From contig CM043960.1 in NCBI GenBank assembly GCA_014529385.2, positions 79,399,332-79,463,331 on the forward strand: 64,000 nucleotides of DNA. The letters run 5' to 3'. Positions 1 to 12,356 of the stretch are shown piece after piece. The position numbers and the translations under genes are program-made. Below the pieces are notes generated by a model. It was not told the origin of the DNA. It saw nothing but the letters and a program-made list of their open reading frames with translations, and searched no databases. The stretch is from Adiantum capillus-veneris. Its lineage: Eukaryota > Streptophyta > Polypodiopsida > Polypodiales > Pteridaceae. Each line of letters begins with the position of its first letter. Positions within the stretch are counted from its first letter, which is position 1.

Positions 1-1490
1 GATCGTTTTTATGAAACCATCCATGTACATTGTGTATAGACCCAGTCTATAAGCTGTCTGTAAAGTCAGAATCCATTTTTGGCATCTGACAAAAACCTAA
101 CTTTTTTCCTCGAACCATGCCGAATGGTCATCTCGTGATATAGACGTGTTCTATTATATAGGGGCATGCTACAATTCAAGTCTCGTCCGATTTGGTTAAG
201 CTGACAGACCACTATGGTCAATTTTTGATCTCGTAGGACTTCGTGCACTGCTTGGTTTCTATGGTTTTTTTCTTGAGCTTAGACTTGTTACTGGCCATAT
301 AGAAGTGATCATTAATAAGCATAGAGCTTACCCCTCATGTCTCGTGTGAGACGGCGTCGTAAATAGGCGACCGCGGACTTCGAAAATCGGACGCGAAGAA
401 GGTCGAGAGCTCTCTTCTCCAAGGGCGACTAGTAGAAATGAGGTGATTTTTAGACTACCTTGGATATCTATACTCGGACATCCCAAACTATTTTCCCCCA
501 AATTCCTCTGTTAGTCCTACTAGGCCCTGAAATCTATGTTATACTCAAAAATTTCTTCAACCAGATTCCAATAGCTCATTCTGAAAGAATTTGCGAAAGT
601 AGGCCTTGGTGGCCAAATTTAGGCTTTCCGCTTCCATCTCCCGATTTGATTGAAATTTTTTGTGCCTTTCCGCCTTGTCCTTCTGATCATCAGGGTATCT
701 TCATTTTTTCCATCTAAGCTCATTTGCTATATATCATTAATTTTTGACCTGTTTATTGAAAAAATCAAAGAAAATAACAAAATGCGCTAAAAAAGCAAAG
801 TGACAATCCAATTATTAAGAAAATCCATCTAAAAACATAGCTTATTGTTTTTTGGTGGATCTCTCTATTTTTAAGTCCCAATATCAAGAAAAATGATGAA
901 AAATAACCAAAAAATCAAATTTTGATGATTTTCTGATAGTATATATACTATTTACACTCATCAGGGAGATGTTATCGGTTAAATTTCCCTTGTTGATGAC
1001 TTGTTAAGGGCATTATTAGGTAATTTTGCAAAAAACACACGTCAACATCAAACTTTTCCTCCCTTTTCAAACATTGCCCTTAATTACTTAGTTCCCTTCC
1101 ACCCCTCCTAGATGGCGTACTCTGGGATGAGCTATGAGGGTGCAAGGAAGAGTAAACCTTACAAAAATCTCCAACTCTCCCATTTTATTGGCATTAGATG
1201 GATGCAACACGAGAAGGGGATAGGAGATCATCTATAGACGAAGGCTTCTCATGTAGATAAGTGCATTCTTACCTTCCCCTCTTCTCAACCTCTTGCAAAA
1301 ATCCCTGCTTTCCCCCTTCTAAACCTCTTGTATGTGTGAATTCTTCGAACATACCCATCATAATCATTGTGCATAGGTCATAGACCCCCGATGGGCATTG
1401 CTCAAGAAACAGTGGATCCCCTACCAATTCTTAATCTTCATTAGTAGTAGAATTTGGGCACCAACAATCCCATTTTCAAGGGCTCCCAAG
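1..1490. other. Unassigned AT-rich sequence
   Basis: I see no recognisable gene, RNA or element here. The longest plus-strand open frame (460-717, 85 codons) has no motif I know. The stretch contains A/T-rich patches and no clear repeat structure. Confidence 0.5.
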
Positions 1491-1529
1491 AGTTTTTCCC
1501 ATAGCTATTTGGCAGTAGGCTTGTGATTG

Positions 1530-1865
1530 GACTTTATATAAGTTACCTCCTTAGTAACATGATATCCCCCATCAAAGCATTGGTTCAGATGATGGATTCA
1601 ACCACAAAACCTTCCATTTGTTGTTCCACTTTGTTGGGGGTAAAAGCGGCATGCTTCGGCCGAACATACACTAGGTGCCGGAGTAGTCACTCTATTGCAT
1701 ATCTCTTCTTCTTTATAGATAAAAGAATAAGAAGCTCGTTGCCTCATAAGAGGAGAAGAGACTGCACCACCCACATCTATGTGTCTCTCCTTCTCCATCT
1801 CCTTATTCACCACAAAGGACACACACGCTCCCTGCCCACATGCACTCTTCAATTGGTATCAAAAC
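1530..1865 (+). repeat. Candidate 3' part of a degraded LTR plus primer site
   Basis: A good TATA box (TATATAAG, about 1534-1543) is followed about 310 bp later by a CA dinucleotide at 1850-1851 and then ATTGGTATCAAAAC. That resembles the usual plant primer-binding site TTGGTATCAGAGC. This is the order expected for U3 promoter, R/U5, LTR end and primer site on the plus strand. No matching second LTR and no gag were found, so the left edge is undefined. The whole call rests on these two short signals. Confidence 0.3.
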
Positions 1866-1968
1866 TTTGGTTGTCAGCTTGGTCGTAGAGAGGGATCAAG
1901 AATTCTTGGGAACTTTGTGAGAATGCAAAGGGAGGTTGTCTGATCAGTTGAGAGTAATGTATGCTCTT

Positions 1969-2132
1969 GTGGAAGCTAAGAAAAGAGTGTGGAAGACAAT
2001 GTGTAGGTGAATGTTCTTTAAACAGTGTGTGCGCACAACATCATTGTTTGGTGGAAGCTCAGCAGAGAGTGTGGAAGATAGTGTGTAGGTGAAGGTTCTT
2101 TAAAAAGTGTGTGTGCACAACAACATTGTTTT
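1969..2132. repeat. Tandem duplication, 82-bp period, two copies
   Basis: Two adjacent imperfect copies both run from GTGGAAGCT, through GAGTGTGGAAGA and TGTGTAGGTGAA, to ACA(T/A)CATTGTTT. GGAAGCT recurs at 1971 and 2053. The copies differ at scattered positions, so the duplication is not recent. It lies just downstream of the candidate primer site, where a retroelement leader would be. Confidence 0.75.
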
Positions 2133-4668
2133 GCAGGTCGATTTTCTCCATATAGATTGTAGATATGAGATGTTTGCTAGTTGTGCTCCTTCATGTTGAT
2201 GTGGTATACAACTTTACAGAAGAAACCTTTTGGAAATTCCTCATCGTTTTGCTGCTTTTTTGCTCAAACAGACTATATACAAAAATTTCAATGTTTCCTT
2301 TCTTGCATTGTGCGAGTATGATGCACTTTTGAAAGCATGACGGATGCAAAGTTGGGTACATAAGTTTTGAAGTTGAAGATGTAATTTAGGCTTGTGCAGA
2401 GCTTGAGGTTTGTTTTTGGTAGATTTGGTCAAAGAAGAGGTAGGTAGAAATGGACAATGCTGCTCATTTTTTTGTTTTTGAGCTCAAAAATGCAGTTTTT
2501 GCATACCTCTCTCGTACGGACTCAGATATGTATAATCTTGGAGTCTAACCAAGAGTTTGACATGCCTTGAAGGCATTGGTGACATCAATATTTTGAAAAT
2601 CTTCATAAATTTTTGTAGCCATATTTACACTTTTGTGGGATACATAGAGTACTCTGATTGCTCTATGGTTATGCATATTTTTATGCATTGTGCAATTTTG
2701 ATTGCTTTTGTGCTCTTTTGAGAGTGATTTATCCACGCAAATTTTGGTTTATGCTTGCAGTATTGATGCGCATTGTTTATGCCAATTATTTGCACCTTTT
2801 CGTGCAATGTTTTGGGTATCGTGCTTGATACGATCCTGGCATTGGGCATCACATTGATACATACTTTTATGTGATTTGGTGCATGTATGGATATGTGAAT
2901 GTCTCTTTGATGCATATGCAATCATTGGTATCTAGACACTCACTTTGATATTCGATATTTGTGACATTTTTGAGACTACACTGATGACTCATGAGAGACG
3001 AAGGTCTTGTTCACATCAACATTCAAGATGTTGACATTGTGATCATACATGGCACATTCAATTTGCCGCCCATCTGTGGCTAGTTGTCATAAAATCCAAA
3101 AGCACATGCTTGATTGAGAGTGAATTTTAGCCTAATTTTGGTGTCCTTTCTTGAATCTGGCTCATGGCCATGGATTCTAATAGATTGAGAGCTATCGTAT
3201 GTACTGTGTAAGCCTTCTCTGCTTGATTCATGCCGGCACCCAATGAGAGACCATTCAGATACATTGCAAATTTTCCCCAAGCTCGTATGCTGATAGCATA
3301 TTCAAACTTTGGAAGCTACTATGCACGGTATGCATAAAATTGAAGCCTTGCTTCACATAACAAAATGTTAACAATAAAACTTTATTGATCTTTTGTGCTC
3401 ATAGTCATATGATGCTTCTACATACATTCACATGCCATGCATGATACACAATCTTAAAATAAAATCAACCTTGTCGATCATCGACAAATAATCAACCTTG
3501 TCAAGTTGTATGGAGTAATGAAAGCGTAAAAAGTACCCGCAATTAATGCATGTCTTAATTACAGTGACAAAGTGTACCTGAGATTGGCCAATGCTTAGAG
3601 CATATACATATGATATTCACTGTAGAACCTTGATGACATAATGGGTTCTAACTGGCTCCTTGGCTAGAGAATAAACTAGGTATAATAGGAAGCATGCCCA
3701 CTTGAAAAGCTTGCTTCAATTAGGAAATCTTTCCATTATGAGTGGCCAAGCATTAGAAGGGCTTCCCCTTGGAAATCACTGCATGACTACCTTTTGACCA
3801 TTTTGAGTGGTCTTCAGAAGAACTCAAAAAATGCCTCGATAGGCCATTAGCATCATGAACTAAATGTACTTACATTTAGCATCACGAAGCTCGATCGATG
3901 CAACATGGAAACTTTAGTTGCTTCAACTTTACATGGATAGGTCATACAAATGGAGATGTGTAGAATGCATTGTTTCCATGCACACAAAAGAGTATTCCAT
4001 GCATACATAAAAAAGTGCAAATGAAAATAGATGTGTTTTGACACAAATCTATGCACTGCCTCTTCCAAGTTTCCCTGAAACTTAGAAAAACGTAAACAAA
4101 TTGTGTGCGTGCAATTCATGACAGTGTAGCTTTGCAAAAACTCTCCATGAGAGAAGAACATACACAAACATCTCATTAGAGCAAGAACGCTTTCTTATGC
4201 TTACAAACTGATAGATCACAAGAGTGTGAAGAAACCACATGTGCATAAGCAAAAGTCTCAATTGTTACACGAAAGTTCTTGAATTCACAATGTATCTACT
4301 TACATGCACATGCATGCAAGAGCGAGAGCACCAAATTCAACACATAGCGGTTGTTTTTGCCTCAAGCAAGTGAAAAACACACTATATGAAAGCTCCAAAG
4401 GCTGTCAAAGCTCTTATCGTAAGCAAAAACAAGAAAAAAAAGCATATGGTAGATCTTGAGGCATCCATAGAATACTTTTCTCTATGCAGCTCACAACTTA
4501 TTTTTCAGGGCATGAACAAGTTCAAAAAGGGGACAAACCCCTAGAACACATGGTGGAAAAGCTCTCAAGAACTCAAGTATGCCTCCTTGACGAGTTCCAT
4601 GAAAAAAAACTTGAAAATTGTGATCGCCCCTGGTGCTTGCACGGACCCAAATTTGGTTTGTAACCATG
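2133..4668. other. Unassigned sequence
   Basis: No domain, RNA gene or terminal repeat was recognised in either strand. Several minus-strand frames of 60-107 codons (for example 3853-4176) look random: low complexity, no conserved motif, and no start context or splice sites I could tie together. Confidence 0.5.
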
Positions 4669-5046
4669 TTCTAATACCAATGAAAACCCTAGGGTCCTAC
4701 TGCATGCTCATCTCCACCCATCCGTACTCCTTTTATAGGCCCTTGGCCCTCCTACAGGAGACCCCTTGACATACATGAGTAGTTTAGGGCCTTGCCCTCC
4801 CTGGTCCTACCATAGGCCTGACAAGAAGTGCTAAGAGTGGCTTGGTATACTCATTGCATGTTTCTCATGTACAAGATGGTATTGTCTCTATTACATTGAA
4901 GACATGGAGACGGTGAGAGACAAGACGTGGCTCTTTTACAGATGAGATCTAGGAAGTAGCACTACTATAGTGAGTCACATTAGGATGAGCTATCATGTCC
5001 GATGATAGGGATGACCGATTTGGAATTATCCTTTGAAATGCTCATG
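4669..5046 (-). repeat. Candidate minus-strand LTR edge with primer site
   Basis: Read on the minus strand, an LTR-like end ...GGGTTTTCA at 4681 is followed directly by TTGGTATTAGAACATGG (4664-4680). This is close to the common plant tRNA-Met primer site TTGGTATCAGAGCATGG. The proposed LTR would extend rightward from 4681. It includes CTTTTATAGGCCC on the plus strand (TATA-like TATAAAAG on the minus), about 4730. The outer end was not located; 5046 is only where similarity to any LTR-like content becomes unclear. Confidence 0.35.
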
Positions 5047-7095
5047 CTAGAGTACAGTCCCTATGGATAGGTGGAAACTACTTTGGAGTCGATACATCCA
5101 TACACAACTTGTCCTGATGACGCAGATAGTAAGGAGAGAAAATATCAAAAAACATATTTTCTTCATGAAGTTCAAAACTATTATTAAGATGGGTGAAGGA
5201 TGAGAGCATGAGTGGGTGCACAAGATAGTTACATCAGCAACATAGCTATTCTTGGAAGTGTTTGACCAAAATGAAAAAATATAGGGCATGTTATATCTCA
5301 CTAGATAGCTCTTCAAAAAAAGGATCTAAATCAATACTAGGAGAAAAATTTAAGATTGGTTTGCAAAAAAATTACCAATTCTCACTTTTGGAAAAATAGG
5401 TAATGAAAAATAGATTCCAACCCATAAAGCATACCATTCATTCATGCTTTCAATTTGAAGGCAAGTGATGCACCATGTGAATTGCTTTCTTCATTTTGTG
5501 AGGGGCACAAAAGGCCAAAATGGCATGATCACATCTATCTTGGAGAATGAGAGGGCTAGGTACTATGTAGAGATTGGAAGGTGTCAATACAAAAGAAAGG
5601 GATCAATCATGCATGGAACAACTCCAAGTGAAATGAAACAATCAAGCATGGTCATGAAATTATTCAACAAGGAAAGGCTATTTGAAGTTTGTTTCCACTT
5701 CTTTTCCACTTTAACTGTCTAGTAATTTCACATGACACTTTAGTGATAGAGAAGCCAAGAGCTAAAGGAGCCTTACAAGCTCATTGATGGAAGTTTGCCA
5801 AAAAAAAAAAGGGATGAATGGAATTTAATGATATTAATTCCTTTGTCTCTCACTGTTAGAGCGCTTGTGCACTACAAGGATGACAATATTTCTCCACATG
5901 CAACTCTTTTGTGCACCAATAGGAGGAACATTTTGATGCATTATGCAACAAAATTGAGTGTGTTTAGTGTTTTTGTACTCGTACTAGCTCATCTACCCTA
6001 TTGCAAGAAGGATCTATGGATACAAGGAGCATTCTAGCGTGGAAAAATTTGCATCATATGATCTTCATGTGAACATCTTGTGAGCTCGATGTGAACTAAG
6101 GGAGTGCCTTCAAGATATATCACATTCCATTGATTAGGTAGCCCAAAAAGGTCAATAAAAGTATACCATAGTGACCGGACCCATTTTTTGGAAAAAAATC
6201 TGGACATACACATCCATTCAAAGCCTACAACATACAAATCTAGATAACATTCACATATATACACTTAATTACATATAGGTCACATCTAGCATCAATCCAC
6301 CATTCTTTTACCACAATCGCAATAGTTATTATAATTTGGATTCCCCCTTAGCTATCTTCAGTGTCACTTAATCATGAGGCACACACATTGTAGGGAACTT
6401 AGACTTCTATCTAGCACTGGTCAATGTAGGTTGGACTTTTTTGCTTGAATTTTGTGGTTGTTGAGTATGAAATTTGTAACTTGTCACCGACACAAGTAGT
6501 CAAGCCACTGGGCTACAACTTCATTGGCTAGCTTGGACATGATGTAAAATCCATGGGGAGTCCATGTCTTTTTTCATACTAGATACTATGCTTAATAGAG
6601 GTTACTTGCAAGTAGAGCTTTTATGTAGAACTAAACTTCAACCTGAATACATACAAACCTAAATTTCTTGCAACATGTAGTAAAAAAATTTGTTTTAAAA
6701 AATGCATTTATTGTGTCAATTCAAGTCCCGAAGACATTTCAATGTGCATTTTTTATGTTAGCATTAACACCATTTATTGATTACCTTTAAAAGAGTTCAT
6801 TGAGAACAAAGAAGCACCTAAGCAAACACAATTTGATGAATACGACACTAGCCATCAAGTTTTTATTCATAGAAACCACTTTCAAGCTCTATCATCATGC
6901 TACTCCTTTTCTTTTTACTCAACACCTTTTAATAAATTTCCTAGACCTTCCTTTGTCTATAAGAGATGTGAATCCCATTGAAAATAATAATACTTTGAGT
7001 TAGGGCATAAAAAAAATTTCGCTACTATCCTCAACCATGACTTGTTGGTTGAGTTGGTGTATGGTATCTTCTTTGCAATTGGAATGAGCTAGATA
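5047..7095. other. Unassigned sequence
   Basis: No recognisable gene or element. Open frames at 5465-5722 and 5795-6037 (plus) and 6034-6264 (minus) lack known motifs. A/T-rich, no tandem array. Confidence 0.5.
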
Positions 7096-7511
7096 TGTTG
7101 AGACAACTATTCCAGGTTGGTACTAGAGTTAGAGATGTTAGACTCAAAAGGATCAGATTAGACTTCTAACTACTGGAAAAAAGAACTGAAATTGGAATGA
7201 CGAAAGACACAAAAACTAGAACTGGAATTGGAAATGTTTTAGAGAAATATTTAGAGTACAACTAGTGATAACACTGAAAGTAGAAGATAGCCAATACGCA
7301 GCTTTGGAGTTACAGAGAGAGTTGTACAAGATGTCATTACAAGATGATTACAAAAGTCCCTCAAAAATGAATAGTGGGCCCTATTTATAGGCTCTCTGAT
7401 TGGTGTCTAATTGACTGTGCACTGTCAATTACTGTGGTAATTCATTGGTTACTACTTCTAGAGGCTTCTGATATCCGCCAGTTCTGCTAGGGGTGGTTCC
7501 CGCCTTCTACA
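7096..7511 (-). repeat. T1 3' LTR
   Basis: On the minus strand a purine-rich tract (GAATGGAGAGGAGGAA, complement at 7512-7527) runs directly into TGTAGAAGGCGGG. This is the classic junction of polypurine tract and LTR. The right boundary at 7511 is therefore well supported. A TATA box lies about 120 bp inside. The left end is uncertain; TG at 7096 is the best candidate, and no 5' LTR survives in the window for comparison. Confidence 0.6.
7381..7391 (-). promoter_or_regulatory. TATA box of T1 LTR
   Basis: The minus strand reads CCTATAAATAGGGCCC across this site, a strong plant TATA box (TATAAATA). Its position inside the LTR fits U3. Confidence 0.6.
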
Positions 7512-7815
7512 TTCCTCCTCTCCATTCTTGAAATTTGGTACCAAAATTTCCAGATAGAGATTTCCAAACTGTTTCCCAATTGCTCAATAACGGTTCCTAT
7601 TTGCTTTTTGTATCTCTTGTATTTGGGCATCAAGCCCTCCTATGTTAGCATAGGACTCCAAAGGTGCCTGCTGAAACCATTGAATCTACTTCACCTTCCA
7701 AAAGACCAGTAGTAGAACACCAACTCACCCAGTGTCTATCCACCAGTGAACCCTCGTCTTGTCAGGTGCCTTCTTCCTCTTGAATGGTGCCTAGAATGCC
7801 TCCGAGGTAGTGGTT

Positions 7816-8735
7816 CTAGCATTTTTCTTGAATTAGTCTAAACAGTGCCTCTTGTTCCAATTGGTCCTTCCTTGGAATTTTCATTTCCACTTCATAGGGC
7901 GTCAGAGGATTTCGGGTCTTCTTATCATCACATACAGAGTGCGTTTGCCTTTCTTCAATCGAGATCTGGTCAGTTTGTGACAATAGGAAACACTGTGCAT
8001 CCATCCTTGAGGAAGTGGCTGGCTGCATTTAATGCGAGCTTCGAACAGGATCTCAACCATTTCTCTAATTTGGGGTTTAGAGCTTGCCTTGCTAGCCAGT
8101 TCCTTCTCTGGAATCTTACAAACCTTAATTGTCAGCTGCAACAGCTAGTTTATGATCTTAATGATTTGAACTTTCCACTGGCCCATTAAGAGTTGAAACC
8201 TGCGGAGGTCACCCAGTAGTTCATTGACCACAGTCTTTTGAAGCGCGTCTTGCAGTACTTGATTCCATGCCAGGCATTCCATGGTCACCTCTTCATACCA
8301 GGTTCTAAGCCCATTTGCTATCTGAATGTATTTCTGATGATCTATTGGCTCAGTGTGAGGCAGATAGGGAGCTAGAAAGAAGCAAGGTAATTGAGCTTCT
8401 TTGGCTAGGATGGCATATAGAAGTGCTGGAGAATCAAGAACAAACCCTAGAAAATTCAAAACCATCTGATTCTCCTACTGTATCATTTTCCTGGTAAGCC
8501 TTACTAAGTGGTAAAGAGTCTTTAGGTGCGCTTCTTATTCCTACATAGTCATTCTGGTTTTGGGTTCTCTACTGCTAGATGTATTATTTTTGAATAATTC
8601 TTTGACCCTCAAATCCAGAACACCCTCGGAAATTTGCATATGAATGAGCATCTCATTCATTTGCTGTTGAATATTTGTCATGCATTTGTATGTTGGCTTA
8701 TTACCTAACAGCATCTCCACTTGAAGCCCCAATGA
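7816..8735 (-). pseudogene. T1 post-integrase region, distal part
   Basis: Several minus-strand open segments in different frames (8541-8732, 8145-8465, 7902-8141, 7816-8028) lie between the coiled-coil segment and the polypurine tract. They look like pieces of one protein broken by frameshifts. The segments are Leu/Gln/Glu-rich and helical in character, with repeated long stretches lacking Pro and Gly. I recognise no named domain. The position fits the 3' ORF seen in some Athila/Tat elements, but no signal peptide or membrane segment typical of an envelope protein can be pointed out. Identity is inferred from context only. Confidence 0.4.
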
Positions 8736-9222
8736 CTTAAGATCTACTAGTCTTTAGCAGTTGGGTTAACCACTCTATCATCATTGGTGAGGTCCCATAA
8801 TGGAATTCTTTCCAATACTTGGACACATGCAGGATGTGCAGGTAATTGACAAATTTCTTGGTTGGATACCTCCTGACTTCCAGTCTGCAGCCATCTATCT
8901 TGCTCCGACATAAAGCATTTGGAATCTTTTCAAATCCGAGTAGACTGAGTCATCCTCCAAAAATTACTAGATATGAAGATTCTTATCTTTCCACGGTCTT
9001 TTTTCTAATGTCAATAGTTTATGAGAATGATTATGGTCAGATTCATAGTCAGTGTCTAACAAGATAGCTTTCCCTTTATTCTGAATGTGATATGCCTGGC
9101 CTCCATGTCCTCCAGACTATTGAGGTGGATCCTAAGTTTCTCCAACCGATCGATGTGGCCTTTAGCTAGCTTCTCTGAAGCCTGCTTTGGAGGTTTGCTC
9201 CCAATTGTTGAACCACGCGTGG

Positions 9223-9900
9223 CTAAGCCACTGTTGTTTGGCCCGGTCCTTCCTCATCATTGTCATCATCATCAGTTTTTTTTTGAGTTTGCTGCTGGTC
9301 ATAATCCTGGGTTTTATCAACATCATCATCTTCCTCTTCAGAGTCCTCATCCTGATTTTTTTGATTGTCTAGATATTCGATAAGGGCTTCATTGGCCAAT
9401 GTTGTAGTGTATTGACCTGCTTTCTCTCGGAGCTTGGATTGAGTTGTCTCAATAAAATTCTCCAGGTCATTCACATTGAGAGTCAAATCTCCATTCTTGT
9501 CTACAATCTGCACTAGACGGTGATAAATGTACTTTTGGGAAATGGACTCTTTCATCAATTGATGTGTCTTGTATAGGTCCTGGTAGTTTTCTCTTCTAGC
9601 CTCAACAAGTGTTTGGAAGTGATCAGCAGCTCGTTGGGCTTCCTTTTTTGATTCCATCATTATTCGATTTTCCTGAGGGAGCTTGCTGATCTTCTTCTCA
9701 AGTCCCTCCATCTCTCCTCTTTGTTGTTGTTCCTCTATCTGTAGGGCCAGATTTTTAGATGACCAACCAACATTCTCCTACCGTAGCTTCTTCAACTCAG
9801 TCTAGGTCTGATGAAGTTCATTCTGAAGTCTTGTTGTATCAGCACTCAAAGTAGATGCCTGAGGTTCCATCATCTGACCAATAGAATTCACAATGGTATT
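9223..9900 (-). pseudogene. T1 coiled-coil protein with acidic tail
   Basis: A 162-codon minus-strand frame (9711-9223) encodes a heptad-like helical segment (MEGLEKKISKLPQ, ESKKEAQRAADHFQTL). A very acidic tail with runs such as EDSEEEDDDVD and DDDDNDEEG follows. Upstream, across an in-frame stop, the helix pattern continues (STLSADTTRLQNELHQ, about 9850-9800), so the original coiled coil was longer. It has no retroviral enzyme motif. It sits in the long T1 segment after integrase. It could be a structural or accessory protein of the element, or a captured plant coiled-coil gene. Function is unknown. Confidence 0.5.
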
Positions 9901-10017
9901 CCATCCAGATTGGATGGCCGCCACACCCCTTCAGTGATGACCTCTAGGATAGTCTGGTATGTCTCATAAATTGACATTGAAAAAGGATATGGTAAAGCAA
10001 CCCAATCAGGTTTCTTC

Positions 10018-10335
10018 ATGACTAGCTTTCCCTTAAGGGGTGCTATCTGTAGACTCTATAGGTGGTCCAACTTTACCATTGGTAAATTGTCAATTTCTGG
10101 TGTTGAGCCACCGCTAGATGCCTTGTTGCCTTCTGCAATTCTACCGGTTTCTTGTTGCCTTATTGTGATGATTGTCTATTCAGCAAGTTTCTCATGTTCA
10201 GTGGTGGTTTGTACTCTAGTGGTGTTGATGTTAGCTGGTTTTTGGCTTCTGACCTTGAATCCTTGATCATTTCGACTTTCCTTCGCTTCTTAACCAGTGG
10301 ATGTGTCAGTGAGAAACCTTTTTTTCCCAACCAGC
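10018..10335 (-). pseudogene. T1 post-integrase region next to the element A insertion
   Basis: The minus-strand frame entering from the LTR of A at 10335 reads WLGKKGFSLTHPLVKKRRKVEM and on to about 10160. The basic cluster KKRRKVE resembles a classical nuclear localisation signal. The frame has no start codon of its own in T1, because its upstream part lies on the far side of element A at about 19160. This is a fragment interrupted by insertion, then stopped. No family assigned. Confidence 0.4.
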
Positions 10336-11520
10336 TGTAACATTTCATGGTCTAGTAACTTGTGTGTAGCGGAAAATAACATAGACATAGTGAGCATTTC
10401 ATTAAGAATAGATTCCTAATGAGCATAGCAAGAGTGCTTGGATGGAGAGAGCAACAAAAGGATAATACCTAGTTAGATAGGCATGAACAATACTTCAAAA
10501 AGAGAGAGAAATTAAGCTATTGAAAATAGTTGAGGACCAAATTTACATGGATACAGTCCCCCCTCCAAAAGGCCTTGTATTATAGGTTTCCCCCATGAAG
10601 GGAGACATTTTACAATACAATGCTTTGTGTTCCTTCAATAACTTTCCGGTGCAATGAAGATGGAAGCTTTAAGCACCAAGCTTACACTTGAAAACACGAC
10701 ATCAATTCCCTCATGGTCTCAGACCCAAGACCTCACACACCTTCGAAGATGGTGAGAGCTAGCGGGGTATGAGAGTAGATCAAGAGGAAGAAGGAGTATT
10801 CTTACGAGAAAGAAGTATATCTCCTCACATAATCACTCTTAATTAGCTTAGCATAGCTTAGTAATTGGCATGGTAGAGGACATGAGCATGCATTGGAGCT
10901 TGGCTCTTGGTTGTATTTTCATCACAAAGCCAAGAGTTGTTGGTGCAGGCCTCCCTTCTCACAAGCTTGGAGTAGATGATGAGCTTTCCATTAAAGCTTG
11001 AGAAGGATATAGTCTTCTTTACTTCACACATGAGCTTGTGTGAGTGTGTGTGTGTGATAATGCCTTGCAAAAATCAGCCCCCTCTCTCTCTTGGTCGACC
11101 CCTCTTGCTATTTTCTCATGATGGCATCCTATTGACCCCTGCAAAGCTTAGCCAATGACAATTCAGAAGCATAAGTGATAGCCTTCTGACCTGTGTCCCC
11201 CTTTCCCCTTTTGTGAGAGCTTTAGGTAGTTAAATAATGCAATTAAACTCTCATTGGACCTCTTAGTCATCAGGCAAGCCATTGGGCTATTGAATGCTCA
11301 TTGGACCCCTTGGGAGACTGTCCAATAGTCTTATAGAGAGCTTAATTCTATTGGTCCTTTTATCAAGTGTTTTTAAATGAATTAAACTAAATTTACTCTA
11401 GCCTAATTCTCATTGGTCCACCTCTATGGCCATCCAATAGTATTTGAATGCACCTTGGGGGCAACTAGGGTAGGAAGCTAACATGTGTCCACTATGCCCT
11501 CTGTGTAAAGGGAGCTTGGA

Positions 11521-11611
<91 letters not shown>

Positions 11612-11803
11612 CTCTCTCATCCCCTACAAATTGGGCTCGTCCCCTCCTTCCTAGGGATGTGGGAAGACTTTTTAGTCTTCCCCATGACCATCCAATTCCC
11701 CCACACTTTGGTCATTGGACATTACCTTTGAATTTTGGAACCTTAGCATTTTGGAAGTCATAATGGGCTGAACCTTAGTGTCTTTGAAGCCCATTGATGC
11801 ACA
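10336..11803 (-). repeat. Element A 3' LTR
   Basis: Begins TGTAACATTTCATGG and ends ...TTGATGCACA on the plus strand. It is clearly the same sequence as 17712-19155 by eye across its length. It differs mainly in microsatellite size: it holds a TG run of about 84 bp where the other copy has about 12 bp, and lacks the long CT run of the other copy. The adjacent AAAAGAG on the minus strand is the likely polypurine tract. Confidence 0.9.
11525..11609. repeat. (TG)n microsatellite
   Basis: About 42 uninterrupted TG units inside the 3' LTR of element A. The matching site in the 5' LTR (about 18951-18962) has only about 6 units, so the expansion arose after insertion. Open frames reading Cys-Val or Val-Cys runs through it are artefacts. 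Confidence 0.98.
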
Positions 11804-11822
11804 TTGCTCTTTTGCAGATGCG

Positions 11823-11846
11823 CCCCCCCCCCCCCCCCCCCCCCCC
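11823..11846. repeat. C24 homopolymer beside element A 3' LTR
   Basis: 24 consecutive C on the plus strand (G24 on the element's coding strand), about 20 bp inside the 3' LTR boundary. Confidence 0.95.
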
Positions 11847-12356
11847 TGGATCCCTATTTTCCCTCCTTTGGATCCCTACTGTGACCGGTCTACCAGCCTA
11901 ACCAATATTCTAGCTTTTTTTCCTCTGGTACTTCCCCATATTAAATGATCAATTTAACATGAGAAAATCATTTAGCAGAATTAGATATTAGTTATTATGA
12001 CATTACCTCTCTCTTAAAATCATAGTCGTCCTCAACTATGAGGTAGAGAATATAAAGCATAGTCATTAATCCGTTTGCTAGCGGGTAGAGGATTCCTATT
12101 TTACCCTACGACATCGTTCCAAAATGGATGACTAGTCCAGTTGGTGCTTAAGAGCGTTAGCTGCAAGCAAGCATGTCTGTACATTAGTCTGTATCAATCT
12201 TCCATATAGAGTGACAAGCTCTACTTGGTGTTTGGGAGACGTTGTCTCCGCAAACATGACCCTAGGCATGCATACTCATTAATATGTGAGCACTATAAAG
12301 AAAAAGAGAGTCCTATAAGACAAAAACTTTGTTCATTTAAACATTTGTACATTTGC
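11847..12356 (-). other. Element A 3' untranslated region
   Basis: Between the chromodomain segment and the polypurine tract. No ORF or repeat seen. Confidence 0.6.

Noticed and set aside
11483..11763. Plus-strand ORFs with long Cys-Val or Val-Cys runs
   Set aside because: They are translations of the (TG)n microsatellite inside the LTR of element A.
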